64,000 nucleotides of DNA, taken from NCBI GenBank assembly GCA_023397505.1, contig JAEWUC010000005.1, positions 1-64,000 of the forward strand. Reading direction: 5' to 3'. The notes under the pieces are model-generated. The model was not told where the DNA came from. It saw only the letters and a list, made by a program, of their open reading frames with translations, and ran no database searches. Position numbers and translations under genes: made by a program. Numbering within the stretch: position 1 is the stretch's first letter; each line of letters starts with the position of its first letter. Below, piece after piece: positions 52,218-61,496 of the stretch. The stretch is from Bacteroidota bacterium. Its GTDB lineage: Bacteria; Bacteroidota; Ignavibacteria; Ignavibacteriales; Melioribacteraceae.

Positions 52218-54259
52218 TTTAATACCTCAATCTTATCAATGAATTCAATTTCTGCTTCCGACGGTAATTCGGAGTATGAAAGTACTACAACATCTTTAAA
52301 CGATGAGTTGATTAATCTATAGAAATACGGGCGTATTGTTGCCGATGTAATTACAATAGGAATGTAGCCGAAGTTTTTAAACTTCTCCAGCGATTTTGAA
52401 ATTCCGTTATTCAAAGCGCGAAGCATATCCGGGCTTAAACCCAAAGTATGAACAGCTTCTTTTTGTTCCTGCAAAGAACGGGTAATAATGCTTTCAATTT
52501 CTTCGCTTAAAACCGCTGCATGAATAATGCCGTTTGAATCCTTATAAATATTCGCAATTGTATCGCCTATTGAATGACGGGCATATTCCGTAAGCACATC
52601 CACGTTTTTTGTAACCCTTGCATAGTCTATTAATGATTCCAAAATTTGAACCATATCTTTAATAGGAATAAACTCGCGCAATAAATTTTGCAAAACTTTC
52701 TGAATTGTGCCGAGCGCCAAAACATCAGGGTTTACTTCTTCGATAACCGCGGGGTATTCTGTCTTCAAATTTTCAAGAAGTTTTTTGACTGCCTGGCGCG
52801 AAAGTATTTTATCAAAGTTGTGGCGTAATGTTTCCTGCAAGTGAGTTGAAAGAACGGACATCGCATCAACAACTGTGTAACCTAGTAATTCAGCACGATC
52901 CTTTTCTTCTTTCGAAATCCAATAAGCAGGCATCCTGAATGCCGGGTCTTCAGTTGGAATTCCTTGAAGCACTTCTTCTATATTGCCGGGATTCATTGCA
53001 AGGTAACGGTCCGTGTGTATAATATAATTAGCAACAATGTTGCCTTTTATTTTAATAATATATTCGTTCGGATCAAGTTGTAAATTATCTCGAACCCTGA
53101 CTGAAGGAACAAGAACGCCATATTCCAAAGCAATATATTTTCTCGTTGAAGCAATCTTCTTAAAAAGTTCGCCGCCTTGGCGTTCATCAACCAAAGTAAT
53201 AAGTCCATAGCCGATTTCAATTTCTATTGGGTCAACCTGCAAGTATTGTTCAACCTTTTCTTCTGTAGGTTCTTCCGCTTGCATTCCCTCTTCTTCTTTA
53301 ACTGCAATAGCTTCTTTTTGAGTTTTGCTTGAAAAATAACTTCCCGCTCCAAGAACTGCGCCGATAAGTACAAACGGAATAGTCGGCATACCCGGTACAA
53401 AAGCAAAAAGAACAATCATGCCGGAAACGGTACCGAGTACACGCGGATTTGAGAGCAATTGTGTTTTCATTTCGGCATCCAAGGCTCCGCCTGAACTACT
53501 GCGTGTTACAACCAAACCTGCGGATGTTGCAATAATCAAAGCAGGTATCTGCGAAACAAGTCCGTCACCAATTGTAAGCATTGTATAATTTTTAAGCGCG
53601 TCTGTAAAAGGCATTCCCTTTTGGGCAACGCCAATAATAAAACCTGCAAGAATATTTACGATGTTAATGATAAGTCCTGCAACGGCATCACCTTTTACGA
53701 ATTTACTCGCTCCGTCCATTGCACCGTAAAATTCAGCTTCGCGTGCAATTAAATCGCGTCGTGAACGCGCATCGGCTTCATTAATTAATCCTGTATTTAA
53801 ATCCGCATCGATTGCCATTTGTTTGCCGGGCATAGCGTCGAGTGTAAATCTTGCTGCAACTTCCGAAATTCTCATCGAACCTTTTACTATTACAATGAAT
53901 TGTATAATCACCAATATCATGAAGATGATAAAACCAACAACATAGTTTCCGCTGATAACAAATGTGCCGAACGATTCAATAACTTCGCCGGCATAACCTT
54001 CAACTAAAATTAAACGGGATGAACTTATGTTTAACGCGAGTCTGAATAATGTTAAAACCAGCAATAAGCCGGGGAATACCGAAATGTCCAGCGGTGTTTT
54101 AATATAAAGTGCAATTACAAGTACAAGTACGGAAAGAGTAATATTAAGCGCGAGGAAAAAATCCAATACGAATGCCGGCAATGGTATAAGCATTAAACCG
54201 AGCATCAGTAAAATGCCGAAAGCTAGAATTACGTCGCTATTTTTTTGAATGTTATTCAT
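52214..54259 (-). CDS. flhA: Flagellar export membrane protein FlhA
   Basis: 681 residues, normal for FlhA. About eight membrane segments in the first 310 residues, and the FHIPEP-family block Met-Arg-Ile-Ser-Glu-Val-Ala-Ala-Arg-Phe-Thr-Leu-Asp-Ala-Met-Pro-Gly-Lys-Gln-Met in the cytoplasmic loop, then the large cytoplasmic domain that receives export substrates. It overlaps flhB by one base and flhF by four. Confidence 0.96.
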   Translation of the reverse strand: MNNIQKNSDVILAFGILLMLGLMLIPLPAFVLDFFLALNITLSVLVLVIALYIKTPLDISVFPGLLLVLTLFRLALNISSSRLILVEGYAGEVIESFGTFVISGNYVVGFIIFMILVIIQFIVIVKGSMRISEVAARFTLDAMPGKQMAIDADLNTGLINEADARSRRDLIAREAEFYGAMDGASKFVKGDAVAGLIINIVNILAGFIIGVAQKGMPFTDALKNYTMLTIGDGLVSQIPALIIATSAGLVVTRSSSGGALDAEMKTQLLSNPRVLGTVSGMIVLFAFVPGMPTIPFVLIGAVLGAGSYFSSKTQKEAIAVKEEEGMQAEEPTEEKVEQYLQVDPIEIEIGYGLITLVDERQGGELFKKIASTRKYIALEYGVLVPSVRVRDNLQLDPNEYIIKIKGNIVANYIIHTDRYLAMNPGNIEEVLQGIPTEDPAFRMPAYWISKEEKDRAELLGYTVVDAMSVLSTHLQETLRHNFDKILSRQAVKKLLENLKTEYPAVIEEVNPDVLALGTIQKVLQNLLREFIPIKDMVQILESLIDYARVTKNVDVLTEYARHSIGDTIANIYKDSNGIIHAAVLSEEIESIITRSLQEQKEAVHTLGLSPDMLRALNNGISKSLEKFKNFGYIPIVITSATIRPYFYRLINSSFKDVVVLSYSELPSEAEIEFIDKIEVLK

Positions 54260-55344
54260 TAAACAATACTTTTTCTTTTCTTCTTATGGCGGAGACTGAA
54301 AATGTAAGCTAGAACTTTTGCAACTGTATGATATAGTGTTTCAGGTATTTCTTCTCCAACTTCGCACATTTTGAAAAGTGTACGTGCAAGTTCTCTATCT
54401 TCATGCAGCGGGACATTATGTTCTACTGCAATCTTTTTAATTCTTTGCGCCAATTCATCAACACCTTTAGCAACAACAACCGGCGATGTTTTTTTAGACG
54501 GTTCGTATTTAAGCGCAATTGCATAGTGTGTAGGGTTTGTAATTACAACATCAGCCATAGGAATTTCTTTCATCATTCTTCTGCGGGCAGCGGCAAACTG
54601 CAAACTTTTAATTTTTCCTTTTACAAGCGGATCACCTTCGGATTGTCTGAATTCTTCTTTAACTTCCTGCTTTGTCATCATCAAATCTTTTTTGTATTTA
54701 TATCGCTGGTAAGCAAAATCGGCAAAGGCCAACGCGGCAAAAACAAGTGATATTTTCCATAGAAGCCCAACAGCCGAATCCATCATAAACTCAACGATTG
54801 CCGGGATTGAAAAATCAGGTAATGAAATGGAATCTAAAATCATACCCTTAACAACCAGGTATGTAAAAAATCCTATCAGAATTAATTTCATTACACTTTT
54901 TGCAAGTTCGGTCATCGAGTGTGCGGAGAAAAATATTTTCTTGAGCCCGGCAACAATATTGAATTTATCAAGTTTGAACTCGAGTGCTTTCGTGCTGAAT
55001 TTAAAACCGACTTGACCGATATTAACAACAAAAGCCATTAAAATAATCGCGCCGAAAACCGGTGCGAGTGTAATGAAGAAGAACAAAGAAACTTTAATGA
55101 AATACATTTGCACAACAGATTTATCAAGAGTTAAAACATCGAGAGAAGTAAAAATGTATTTTGAAAGATGTGTAAGTTGATTACCAAGAAATTCGCGTGC
55201 GGCAAAGATCATCAACAAACCGGAAGTAAAAACAACAAAAGAGGAAAGTTCAACGCTTCGCGCTACCTGTCCTTTATTGCGGCTTTCTTCAAGCTTCTTC
55301 GAAGTCGCTTGTTCGGTTTTCTCTTGTCCTTCTTGATCCGCCAT
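54259..55344 (-). CDS. flhB: Flagellar export switch protein FlhB
   Basis: 361 residues. Four membrane helices in the first 215 residues. Autocleavage motif Asn270-Pro271-Thr272-His273, at almost the same position as in Salmonella. The N-terminus has Lys-Thr-Glu-Gln-Ala-Thr-Ser-Lys-Lys-Leu-Glu-Glu-Ser-Arg, a typical start. Cleavage changes export specificity from hook to filament proteins, together with FliK (encoded at the window end). It lies two bases after fliR. Confidence 0.96.
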   Translation of the reverse strand: MADQEGQEKTEQATSKKLEESRNKGQVARSVELSSFVVFTSGLLMIFAAREFLGNQLTHLSKYIFTSLDVLTLDKSVVQMYFIKVSLFFFITLAPVFGAIILMAFVVNIGQVGFKFSTKALEFKLDKFNIVAGLKKIFFSAHSMTELAKSVMKLILIGFFTYLVVKGMILDSISLPDFSIPAIVEFMMDSAVGLLWKISLVFAALAFADFAYQRYKYKKDLMMTKQEVKEEFRQSEGDPLVKGKIKSLQFAAARRRMMKEIPMADVVITNPTHYAIALKYEPSKKTSPVVVAKGVDELAQRIKKIAVEHNVPLHEDRELARTLFKMCEVGEEIPETLYHTVAKVLAYIFSLRHKKKRKSIV

Positions 55345-55346
55345 TC

Positions 55347-56120
55347 TTAAACCATTGCTTTAATTAATTGAAAAAGACTTTCTTCGTAACTTCTTAATAA
55401 ACTTTTAATAACATAAACGTATGTCGGCACTACCATTGCGAGCAGCGCAAAACCGAGCCCTATCTTTAGCGGTTGTGTAACAAAAAACACCTGCATTTGC
55501 GGAATTACTCTTGCAACAATTCCTTCGGCAATATGGATTAGGAAAAAAGATACAAGTACAGGCGCAGCAATTTTAACTGCAATTACAAAAACCGAAGCCG
55601 TAAATTTCATCAGTATCTCGAATAAAGATTTCTCAATTATATAATTGCCGAGCGGTACTATTGAGAAAGAAGTGTGGAGCGCACGGATTAAATAATGATG
55701 ACCGTTAATCAATAAGAAAACAAGCATTGCCATAAAAAAGATTACTTCGCCAACTACGTTATTGCCGGATTCTTCAAAAGGATTTAACAATTGTGCGGCG
55801 CTTAAACCAATATCAAAACCAATTAACGAGCCCGCAAATGAAATACCGTAAAAAACCATGTTCAACGCAAAGCCGATTATTAAACCGATTATTACTTCCT
55901 TAACTACGTTTGAAACTAAAAACCATGTTCCGAATTCAACATTAATTTTTGTTTTATCAACTGTACTAAAAATTACATATGCAATAACAAAGGCGATAAA
56001 AATTTTTGGTATCGCGGGAAATGCACTGTGGCTAAAAAGCGGCGCCGACATAAACGCCGATAATATTCTAACGAATATTAACAGTAGTATAACAAAATCG
56101 GTTACGAGTATTGTACTCAT
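55347..56120 (-). CDS. fliR: Flagellar export membrane protein FliR
   Basis: 257 residues with about six hydrophobic segments. Phe-Val-Arg-Ile-Leu-Ser-Ala-Phe-Met-Ser-Ala-Pro-Leu-Phe near the start and Asp-Ile-Gly-Leu-Ser-Ala-Ala-Gln-Leu-Leu-Asn-Pro near residue 100 fit FliR. Part of the export gate with FliP and FliQ. Overlaps fliQ by four bases. Confidence 0.94.
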   Translation of the reverse strand: MSTILVTDFVILLLIFVRILSAFMSAPLFSHSAFPAIPKIFIAFVIAYVIFSTVDKTKINVEFGTWFLVSNVVKEVIIGLIIGFALNMVFYGISFAGSLIGFDIGLSAAQLLNPFEESGNNVVGEVIFFMAMLVFLLINGHHYLIRALHTSFSIVPLGNYIIEKSLFEILMKFTASVFVIAVKIAAPVLVSFFLIHIAEGIVARVIPQMQVFFVTQPLKIGLGFALLAMVVPTYVYVIKSLLRSYEESLFQLIKAMV

Positions 56121-56386
56121 TTGCCCAGTGTTACCATTAAGTTGAACATTTTTAAAGTGATGCTTATCATTTTATCCATAATCCAGGGTATAAGAAAAAT
56201 TATTGTTGCCGCCGTAAATAAAATTTTCGGTACAAAGGTCAACGTCATTTCCTGAATTGATGTTGCAGCTTGAAATATTGATATTATTATACCAACGATT
56301 AGCGATACAGCAAGTACCGGCAATAATATTATGAATGTCGTATAAAAAACTTCGGTTAATACTTCTATAATTAATTCTTCCGTCAT
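56117..56386 (-). CDS. fliQ: Flagellar export membrane protein FliQ
   Basis: 89 residues, normal size, from ATG 56386, which overlaps the fliP stop codon as ATGA. A longer frame to 56428 would run inside fliP and is rejected. Two membrane helices (about 16-38, 49-71) and Ile-Phe-Gln-Ala-Ala-Thr-Ser-Ile-Gln-Glu-Met-Thr-Leu-Thr-Phe-Val-Pro-Lys, the FliQ signature. Part of the export gate with FliP and FliR. Confidence 0.95.
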   Translation of the reverse strand: MTEELIIEVLTEVFYTTFIILLPVLAVSLIVGIIISIFQAATSIQEMTLTFVPKILFTAATIIFLIPWIMDKMISITLKMFNLMVTLGK

Positions 56387-57147
56387 GCCCCAAAACTCCT
56401 TACAACTGAACCAACTATTAAATTCCATCCGTCAACCAGGATGAAAAGTAAAATTTTAAATGGAAGAGAAATCATCATGGGCGGAATCATCATCATACCC
56501 ATCGATAATAAAATACTTGATACAATCATATCAACCATTATAAACGGGATAAACAAAAAGAACCCCATAATAAAACCTGTTCGCAGTTCGCTAAGTGCAA
56601 ATGCCGGTACTAAAATATATGTAGGCAAATCTGTTCTGCTTTTAGGACGTTCAATTGTTGCCATCCCTAAAAACAATTCCAAATCTTCATCGCGCACATG
56701 TTTAAACATAAACTCGCGTATCGGTTCAATGCCCTGGTCGTAAGCCTGATCCATTGTAATTTTTCCGTCCATCAACGGTTTAAGCGCGTTGTCATTAACT
56801 TTATTCCATGTTGGCGCCATAACAAAAAACGTAATGAAAAGAGCGATACCGGCAAGTAATTGGCCTGGAGGCATTTGCTGCGTACCAAGTGCGTTTTTCA
56901 AAAAGTGGAATACAATGATTATTCTTAAATACGCTGTAGTCATAATCATTATTGATGGAGCGAGTGAAAGCACCGTCATTAATAAAAGTATTTGCAGCGT
57001 TGTTGAAACGTCTTCCGGATTATCCGAACTCTTTATATCGAGCCCGATACTTGGTAATGGTATTTTTGTCGATTGCTGCGCCGAAATTTCACCGGAACAA
57101 ACCAACAATAATAAAATCAACGCCGCGGAATAAATATATTTTTTCAT
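56383..57147 (-). CDS. fliP: Flagellar export membrane protein FliP
   Basis: 254 residues with a cleavable signal peptide (cut near Ile-Ser-Ala-Gln) and four later membrane helices. Leu-Ser-Leu-Ala-Pro-Ser-Ile-Met-Ile-Met-Thr-Thr and Phe-Ala-Leu-Ser-Glu-Leu-Arg-Thr-Gly-Phe, then Gly-Met-Met-Met-Ile-Pro-Pro, are FliP hallmarks. It forms the core of the export gate. Overlaps fliO by four bases. Confidence 0.96.
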   Translation of the reverse strand: MKKYIYSAALILLLLVCSGEISAQQSTKIPLPSIGLDIKSSDNPEDVSTTLQILLLMTVLSLAPSIMIMTTAYLRIIIVFHFLKNALGTQQMPPGQLLAGIALFITFFVMAPTWNKVNDNALKPLMDGKITMDQAYDQGIEPIREFMFKHVRDEDLELFLGMATIERPKSRTDLPTYILVPAFALSELRTGFIMGFFLFIPFIMVDMIVSSILLSMGMMMIPPMMISLPFKILLFILVDGWNLIVGSVVRSFGA

Positions 57148-57485
57148 CTGAAATTAAGATTCTTTTTAAGTACATCCATAAAATTTTCTTTACCTCTTGA
57201 TTCGAAAGTGATTTCATCTTCGGGACTAACATCAAATTCTTTTAAGAGGTTGATAGAGCTATCACTAATGCCGAGTACAAGAAGCCGGTCTTTAACCTTT
57301 ATAATCGAAATGTATTTTTTGGGAAGTATCATTTTGGAAGACATCACTTTTACATCAACACCTAAACTCGCGTTGTTCTTTGCCTTGAATGAATATTTTC
57401 TAACATACCAAAGCACTCCGCCGAGAAGAGCTGTAATTAAAAGCAGGGGTAATAACATTCTAATTATATCGAAGAATGACATCAA
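57144..57485 (-). CDS. fliO: Flagellar biosynthesis protein FliO
   Basis: 113 residues. One membrane helix at about 10-28 and a cytoplasmic beta domain with Ile-Leu-Pro-Lys-Lys-Tyr-Ile-Ser-Ile-Ile-Lys-Val, Leu-Leu-Val-Leu-Gly-Ile and Leu-Leu-Lys-Glu-Phe, as in FliO/FliZ. It helps assemble the FliP ring. Located between fliN and fliP with four-base overlaps, as in many flagellar operons. Confidence 0.87.
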   Translation of the reverse strand: MMSFFDIIRMLLPLLLITALLGGVLWYVRKYSFKAKNNASLGVDVKVMSSKMILPKKYISIIKVKDRLLVLGISDSSINLLKEFDVSPEDEITFESRGKENFMDVLKKNLNFR

Positions 57486-57895
57486 TAAATTCCTTTTAAT
57501 CTTTCTGAAGTATCGCTTAGATTAATAATTCTTATACCGAAATGTTTATCAATAACCACAACTTCGCCTTCGGCAATTTTTTTATTGTTAACAAAAATAT
57601 CTACGGGTTCGCTTGCCAGTTTATCAAGTTCAATAACATAACCGCGTTCAAGTTCAAGAATATCTTTAATCTGCATTTTTGTTCTGCCCAACTCGATAAA
57701 AACATTAAGCTGCAGATCGCGTAAAAGATTCAAGCGGTCGTTGGAAATATTGCTTTTTGAAGTAGCTTCGTCGAACTCTTCAAATTCCGCTTTTTCTGCA
57801 ACAATATTCATTTCCATTTCTGCGGAATTGTCAAGATTATCGAGATTATCTTCAAACTGCTCGTTTTGATTTAGATCGTCCATGTTCATATCCAA
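57482..57895 (-). CDS. fliN: Flagellar switch protein FliN
   Basis: 137 residues. An acidic N-terminal tail of about 60 residues, rich in Asp, Glu and Asn, precedes the SpoA domain: Val-Phe-Ile-Glu-Leu-Gly-Arg-Thr-Lys-Met-Gln-Ile-Lys-Asp-Ile-Leu, Val-Asp-Ile-Phe-Val-Asn-Asn and Ala-Glu-Gly-Glu-Val-Val-Val. It sits in the C-ring with FliM, which is encoded 21 bases upstream. Confidence 0.95.
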   Translation of the reverse strand: MDMNMDDLNQNEQFEDNLDNLDNSAEMEMNIVAEKAEFEEFDEATSKSNISNDRLNLLRDLQLNVFIELGRTKMQIKDILELERGYVIELDKLASEPVDIFVNNKKIAEGEVVVIDKHFGIRIINLSDTSERLKGIY

Positions 57896-57916
57896 AATAA
57901 TTTATCCTTTATGTAC

Positions 57917-58909
57917 TTATTTTAATTCTTGTTCGGAAAGAATTTCTCTTCTGCTGATTTTTACTGCTTTCTTTTTATTCACAACACCAGGTCTGCCGTA
58001 AAACAAAGTTTTATTTCCGAATTTTACAATGCTTTCATCGCTAATTTTATTATCAAGTTTAATGATATCGCCTTTTTGAAGTTCTATTAATTCATTTACA
58101 GTAATAGATGACTGGCCAAAAACTACCGAGACGGGCAACTCTGTTTTGAATAAACTATTCGTAAGAATTTCTTTTGAGGTTGTACCGTGGTATTTAGTCG
58201 GTCTTAAAGATGAAAGTTTTTGCGAAGATAGTTTTGCAAGTATAGCATCGAATGCAAAGGTAGCGTAGCATAAATTCATCATGTAGGATCTTTCGCCGAT
58301 TAATACTTCGAAAGAAATTAAAAGTACCGATTCGTTGGGTGATGTTATTTGTGCAAAATCTATATCCGGTTCAAAACGGTCGATTGCAAAGTCCATCTTT
58401 TCAATTGTAGCCCAACCCTTTTTCAAATCGAGCATTATCTTTTCGGTAACAACATTCAATACTTTCTGCTCAATCGGAGTGATTATATTTGATTGCTTTG
58501 ATCCGACTCCGTTTCCACCAAGTAAGCGATCAACAAGTGTTAAGGCAAATTCCGGACTTAATTCAAGAATTCCTTTTATATCGGAACTTTTGATATCAAA
58601 AGTAAATAAGCAAGCAGGATTGGATACCGATAAAATGTATTCGGAATAATAAAGTTGGTCGACACCGCTTACGTTAATTGTAACAATTGATTGCAATTTT
58701 GAAACAAGAAAAGACGCGAAATTTTCCGCAAACACTTCATGAATGTTTTTAATTGTGCGTAATTGGTTCTTGGAAATTCTATTGGGAAGGCGGAAATCGA
58801 AAAGTACTGCTTCTCTTTTGGATTCCATTACCTCAGGCTGCTCTTCAACTCCGCTTTTTACATTATTAAGCAGCGCATCAATTTCTTGTTGTGATAATAC
58901 TTCAGCCAT
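57917..58909 (-). CDS. fliM: Flagellar switch protein FliM
   Basis: 330 residues. N-terminal CheY-binding motif Leu-Ser-Gln-Gln-Glu-Ile-Asp-Ala-Leu-Leu, middle CheC-like domain with Gly-Asn-Gly-Val-Gly, and a C-terminal SpoA domain near 250-325. It receives the chemotaxis signal and sets rotation direction. Adjacent fliN and fliL fit the usual switch-stator order. Confidence 0.96.
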   Translation of the reverse strand: MAEVLSQQEIDALLNNVKSGVEEQPEVMESKREAVLFDFRLPNRISKNQLRTIKNIHEVFAENFASFLVSKLQSIVTINVSGVDQLYYSEYILSVSNPACLFTFDIKSSDIKGILELSPEFALTLVDRLLGGNGVGSKQSNIITPIEQKVLNVVTEKIMLDLKKGWATIEKMDFAIDRFEPDIDFAQITSPNESVLLISFEVLIGERSYMMNLCYATFAFDAILAKLSSQKLSSLRPTKYHGTTSKEILTNSLFKTELPVSVVFGQSSITVNELIELQKGDIIKLDNKISDESIVKFGNKTLFYGRPGVVNKKKAVKISRREILSEQELK

Positions 58910-58912
58910 AGT

Positions 58913-59476
58913 TTAATTTATTATGTATTTACTGAAATAAACTTTGTTGACTTTTATCTGCGGCAAATTTGTATTCAGTTTTTTTGAAATCTCGGTACGC
59001 AGAGTGTCTTTATACAAAGTATTGTTTAGTTGATTAATTGTTTTGCTGGACAGAACGGATATTATCAAATCTTTTACAACAATTTCTTTTTCTTTTATTT
59101 CTTTTTCGGCTTCCTGCGTCGCAAGATCAAATGCTATAGAGGTAAGCAGTAATTGATCGCCGTTTGTACCTGCAGGATTCACAATTACATCATCAACAGA
59201 ATAAAGATATTTGCCAATTGTTGCCGCTTCTTTTTTTGCAGGTTTCGATGCCGCATCTTTAGTTTTTTGTTCTGTTGTTTGCTCTGCGGCAGGCTGCAAT
59301 TCGGAATTGCCCTGAACCTTATTCAACAAAATATTGGCTGTAACGAAATAAACCACTATTAATTGCAGAATAAATAAAGGAAGTCCGAAGAGGATAATTT
59401 TCATATTTATTCCGCCTTTTTTGAGTTCGGGAATTTCAACTGCTTGTTTTTCGGGGTTTGTGTTTTCTTCTTCCAT
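58913..59476 (-). CDS. fliL: Flagellar basal body protein FliL
   Basis: 187 residues: acidic cytoplasmic N-terminus, one membrane helix at about 27-47, a Lys/Ala-rich linker and a periplasmic FliL domain (Leu-Leu-Thr-Ser-Ile-Ala-Phe-Asp-Leu, then a C-terminal Lys-Val-Asn-Lys-Val-Tyr-Phe-Ser-Lys-Tyr-Ile-Ile-Asn). It surrounds the stators. It precedes fliM by three bases. Confidence 0.92.
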   Translation of the reverse strand: MEEENTNPEKQAVEIPELKKGGINMKIILFGLPLFILQLIVVYFVTANILLNKVQGNSELQPAAEQTTEQKTKDAASKPAKKEAATIGKYLYSVDDVIVNPAGTNGDQLLLTSIAFDLATQEAEKEIKEKEIVVKDLIISVLSSKTINQLNNTLYKDTLRTEISKKLNTNLPQIKVNKVYFSKYIIN

Positions 59477-59624
59477 TTGAACTATAATTTTTTTTTACTT
59501 TATTAATTCAATCAATGTGCCATCAAAAAAATCACAAAAACGTTAAAAAAGCAGACTTTTAGGAATTAGAAGTGGTTAATATTATTCAGTTGCCTGAATT
59601 CGAAGTGCTACAAATTTGTGCCCC

Positions 59625-59653
59625 GTGCCTCTGCGGGTTTACCACAGAGGCAC
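59625..59653. repeat. Inverted repeat between flgE and fliL
   Basis: GTGCCTCTG (59625-59633) and CAGAGGCAC (59645-59653) pair perfectly across 11 bases, inside a gap of 193 bases. There is no T-run after it on the minus strand. The CAGAGGCACAGA-type wording is that of dispersed intergenic repeats, so this may be one copy; it could also slow transcription between the hook gene and fliL. Confidence 0.5.
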
Positions 59654-59669
59654 AGATTCACAAGGAATA

Positions 59670-61376
59670 CTATCTGATTAAGTTTGTTATTTCCTGAAGT
59701 AAATTATCCGCAGTTGTAACAACACGTGCATTTGCCTGGAATCCTCTTTGTGATACTATCATTCTCGTAAACTCTTCCGACAAATCAACGTTTGATTGTT
59801 CGAGAGCACCAGATTGAATTGTAGTAACAGAGTTTTCCCCGGGAGTGTCTATTCTTGGATCACCTGAGTTTGCAGCAACGTTGTACATATTATCGCCAAC
59901 ACTAACAAGACCATTTAAGTTTGCAAAAGTTGCAACCATTATTTGAGCTAATGTTCTTGAATTACCGTTTGAAAAAATACCGATAATCTTTCCATATTGA
60001 TCAATGTTAAGATTTGACAATGCTGCAGAAGCAGAACCATTTTGCGACAAAGCTGCAATTTGTGATGATAAGTTTGTTTGTGTTACACCTGATGTTCCGG
60101 TACCGAAATCAAGATCCATAATTTGAGCTTCTGCACCGCTGGATGGAGTAAAAGTAATTTTGGGAACTGGAGGAGTTGATGTAACCTGGCTGCCTGCCTG
60201 CCAAACACTTTGAATTGTACCGTTGGCATTAAAGATCATCTCGCCGTAAGCGTTCGAACCTAACGTTCCACTTGTTGTTGGGATTGATGATTTCCAGCTC
60301 CACCTGTTGTTATCAATGTGTGAAAATTCTAAAGATAAAATATGAGGATTTCCTAATGAGTCGAATATTGTTACTGAACCTAAAACCGGTTCTGGGGTTT
60401 CACCTTTATCTATTCTTGATATTACATTATTGTCCGCTACTAAATTACTCAAAGAAGAAAAATTTAATTTGTAATCTAATTTCTCTGTCGAATCCGTAAT
60501 TGTTTCCTGATTAGTTGTACATACACCTGTTGTAGCATCAAAAGCCAAAAGATAACTACCGGTAATAGGTGTTGTTAATGCAGCCCCTGTTTCGTCTCTA
60601 ATTTCATAATGGTAAGTCCACGCGCCTGTTGCTGGAGCAACTGCAGTTGCTTCGGTATAATAACTCCACAATTGGTATTCCTGTCCATCTTTGTTGTAGA
60701 TTGAAGAAACATTGTAAGTTGTTGGATCAGCAGCATTGAAAGCTGCACCTGGATATGTCTGAGCAGCTGCAGGACTTTCGCGTTTTAAATTACCGACTAA
60801 TTCAACCGTATCTGTTCTAATTGTTGTTGAACTACTTTGCAAATTTCCGCCCCATTTAGCTTCTGTTGTTTTAACAGCGGGTAATCTTAAGTTTTTATCA
60901 ATAACAATATCCTGCAATGTTGTACCGGCAGGAATATCACCCAAACCGTTTGCAACTTTACCTTGAACTACGGCGCCGTTTTGAGGATTAACTAATTTTC
61001 CGTCCGCATCAAAAATGTAAGCGCCAGCTCTAGAGTACAATTGTTGACCGTTGCTTTTAAGAACAAACAATCCTTGTCCTTGTAAAGCTAAGTCAGTTGT
61101 AATGCCTGTTCTTTCAAATGTACCTTGATTCCAGTTACGGTCGATAGAATTAACTTTCATACCAAGACCAACCTGGAAAGAGTTTGTACCGCCCGTTCCA
61201 TCTGATGGGTTTGTGCCTGCTTTAACAAACTGATTGAATGTATCGCTGAATGTAACTCGCGATCCTTTAAAACCGATTGTGTTTACGTTTGCGATATTGT
61301 TGCCGATTACGTCCATCATTGATTGGTGATTGCGTAAACCGGATACACCTGCGAATAGTGAATTAAGAAGTGCCAT
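59670..61376 (-). CDS. flgE: Flagellar hook protein FlgE
   Basis: 568 residues, longer than the 402 of E. coli FlgE. N-terminal rod-family motif (Ile-Gly-Asn-Asn-Ile-Ala-Asn-Val-Asn-Thr-Ile-Gly-Phe-Lys-Gly) and C-terminal Leu-Glu-Gln-Ser-Asn-Val-Asp-Leu-Ser-Glu-Glu-Phe-Thr-Arg-Met-Ile. Two D2-type domains are visible: a divergent one around 225-290 and a clear one around 330-400 (Thr-Ile-Phe-Asp-Ser-Leu-Gly-Asn-Pro-His). The extra domain explains the length. An AGGAGG sits six bases before the start. Confidence 0.95.
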   Translation of the reverse strand: MALLNSLFAGVSGLRNHQSMMDVIGNNIANVNTIGFKGSRVTFSDTFNQFVKAGTNPSDGTGGTNSFQVGLGMKVNSIDRNWNQGTFERTGITTDLALQGQGLFVLKSNGQQLYSRAGAYIFDADGKLVNPQNGAVVQGKVANGLGDIPAGTTLQDIVIDKNLRLPAVKTTEAKWGGNLQSSSTTIRTDTVELVGNLKRESPAAAQTYPGAAFNAADPTTYNVSSIYNKDGQEYQLWSYYTEATAVAPATGAWTYHYEIRDETGAALTTPITGSYLLAFDATTGVCTTNQETITDSTEKLDYKLNFSSLSNLVADNNVISRIDKGETPEPVLGSVTIFDSLGNPHILSLEFSHIDNNRWSWKSSIPTTSGTLGSNAYGEMIFNANGTIQSVWQAGSQVTSTPPVPKITFTPSSGAEAQIMDLDFGTGTSGVTQTNLSSQIAALSQNGSASAALSNLNIDQYGKIIGIFSNGNSRTLAQIMVATFANLNGLVSVGDNMYNVAANSGDPRIDTPGENSVTTIQSGALEQSNVDLSEEFTRMIVSQRGFQANARVVTTADNLLQEITNLIR

Positions 61377-61472
61377 TTTAACCTCCTGGGTTCTTTTGTG
61401 GTTCAGCGTCAGTCAGTCGGCTGAACCAGCCTGCCGGCAGGCAGGCATGAGCGTCCTTTGAAGGTCCCGCTC
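61377..61472 (-). promoter_or_regulatory. Hairpin-rich leader of flgE
   Basis: Read on the minus strand: GAGCG/CGCTC (61449-61472) with an inner CCTT/AAGG, the palindrome CCTGCCGGCAGG (61430-61441), and GGTTCAGC/GCTGAACC (61400-61427), then AGGAGG before the flgE start. The leader is GC-richer than its surroundings. GGA motifs occur in the first hairpin and in the ribosome binding site, as CsrA targets have; CsrA is encoded at 35706. That link is an inference. Confidence 0.45.
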
Positions 61473-61496
61473 TATTTGTTATTAGTTAATTAATTT

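Noticed and set aside
52214..57147. Virulence type III secretion system
   Set aside because: The export genes are embedded among rod, hook, ring and switch genes, so they are flagellar.
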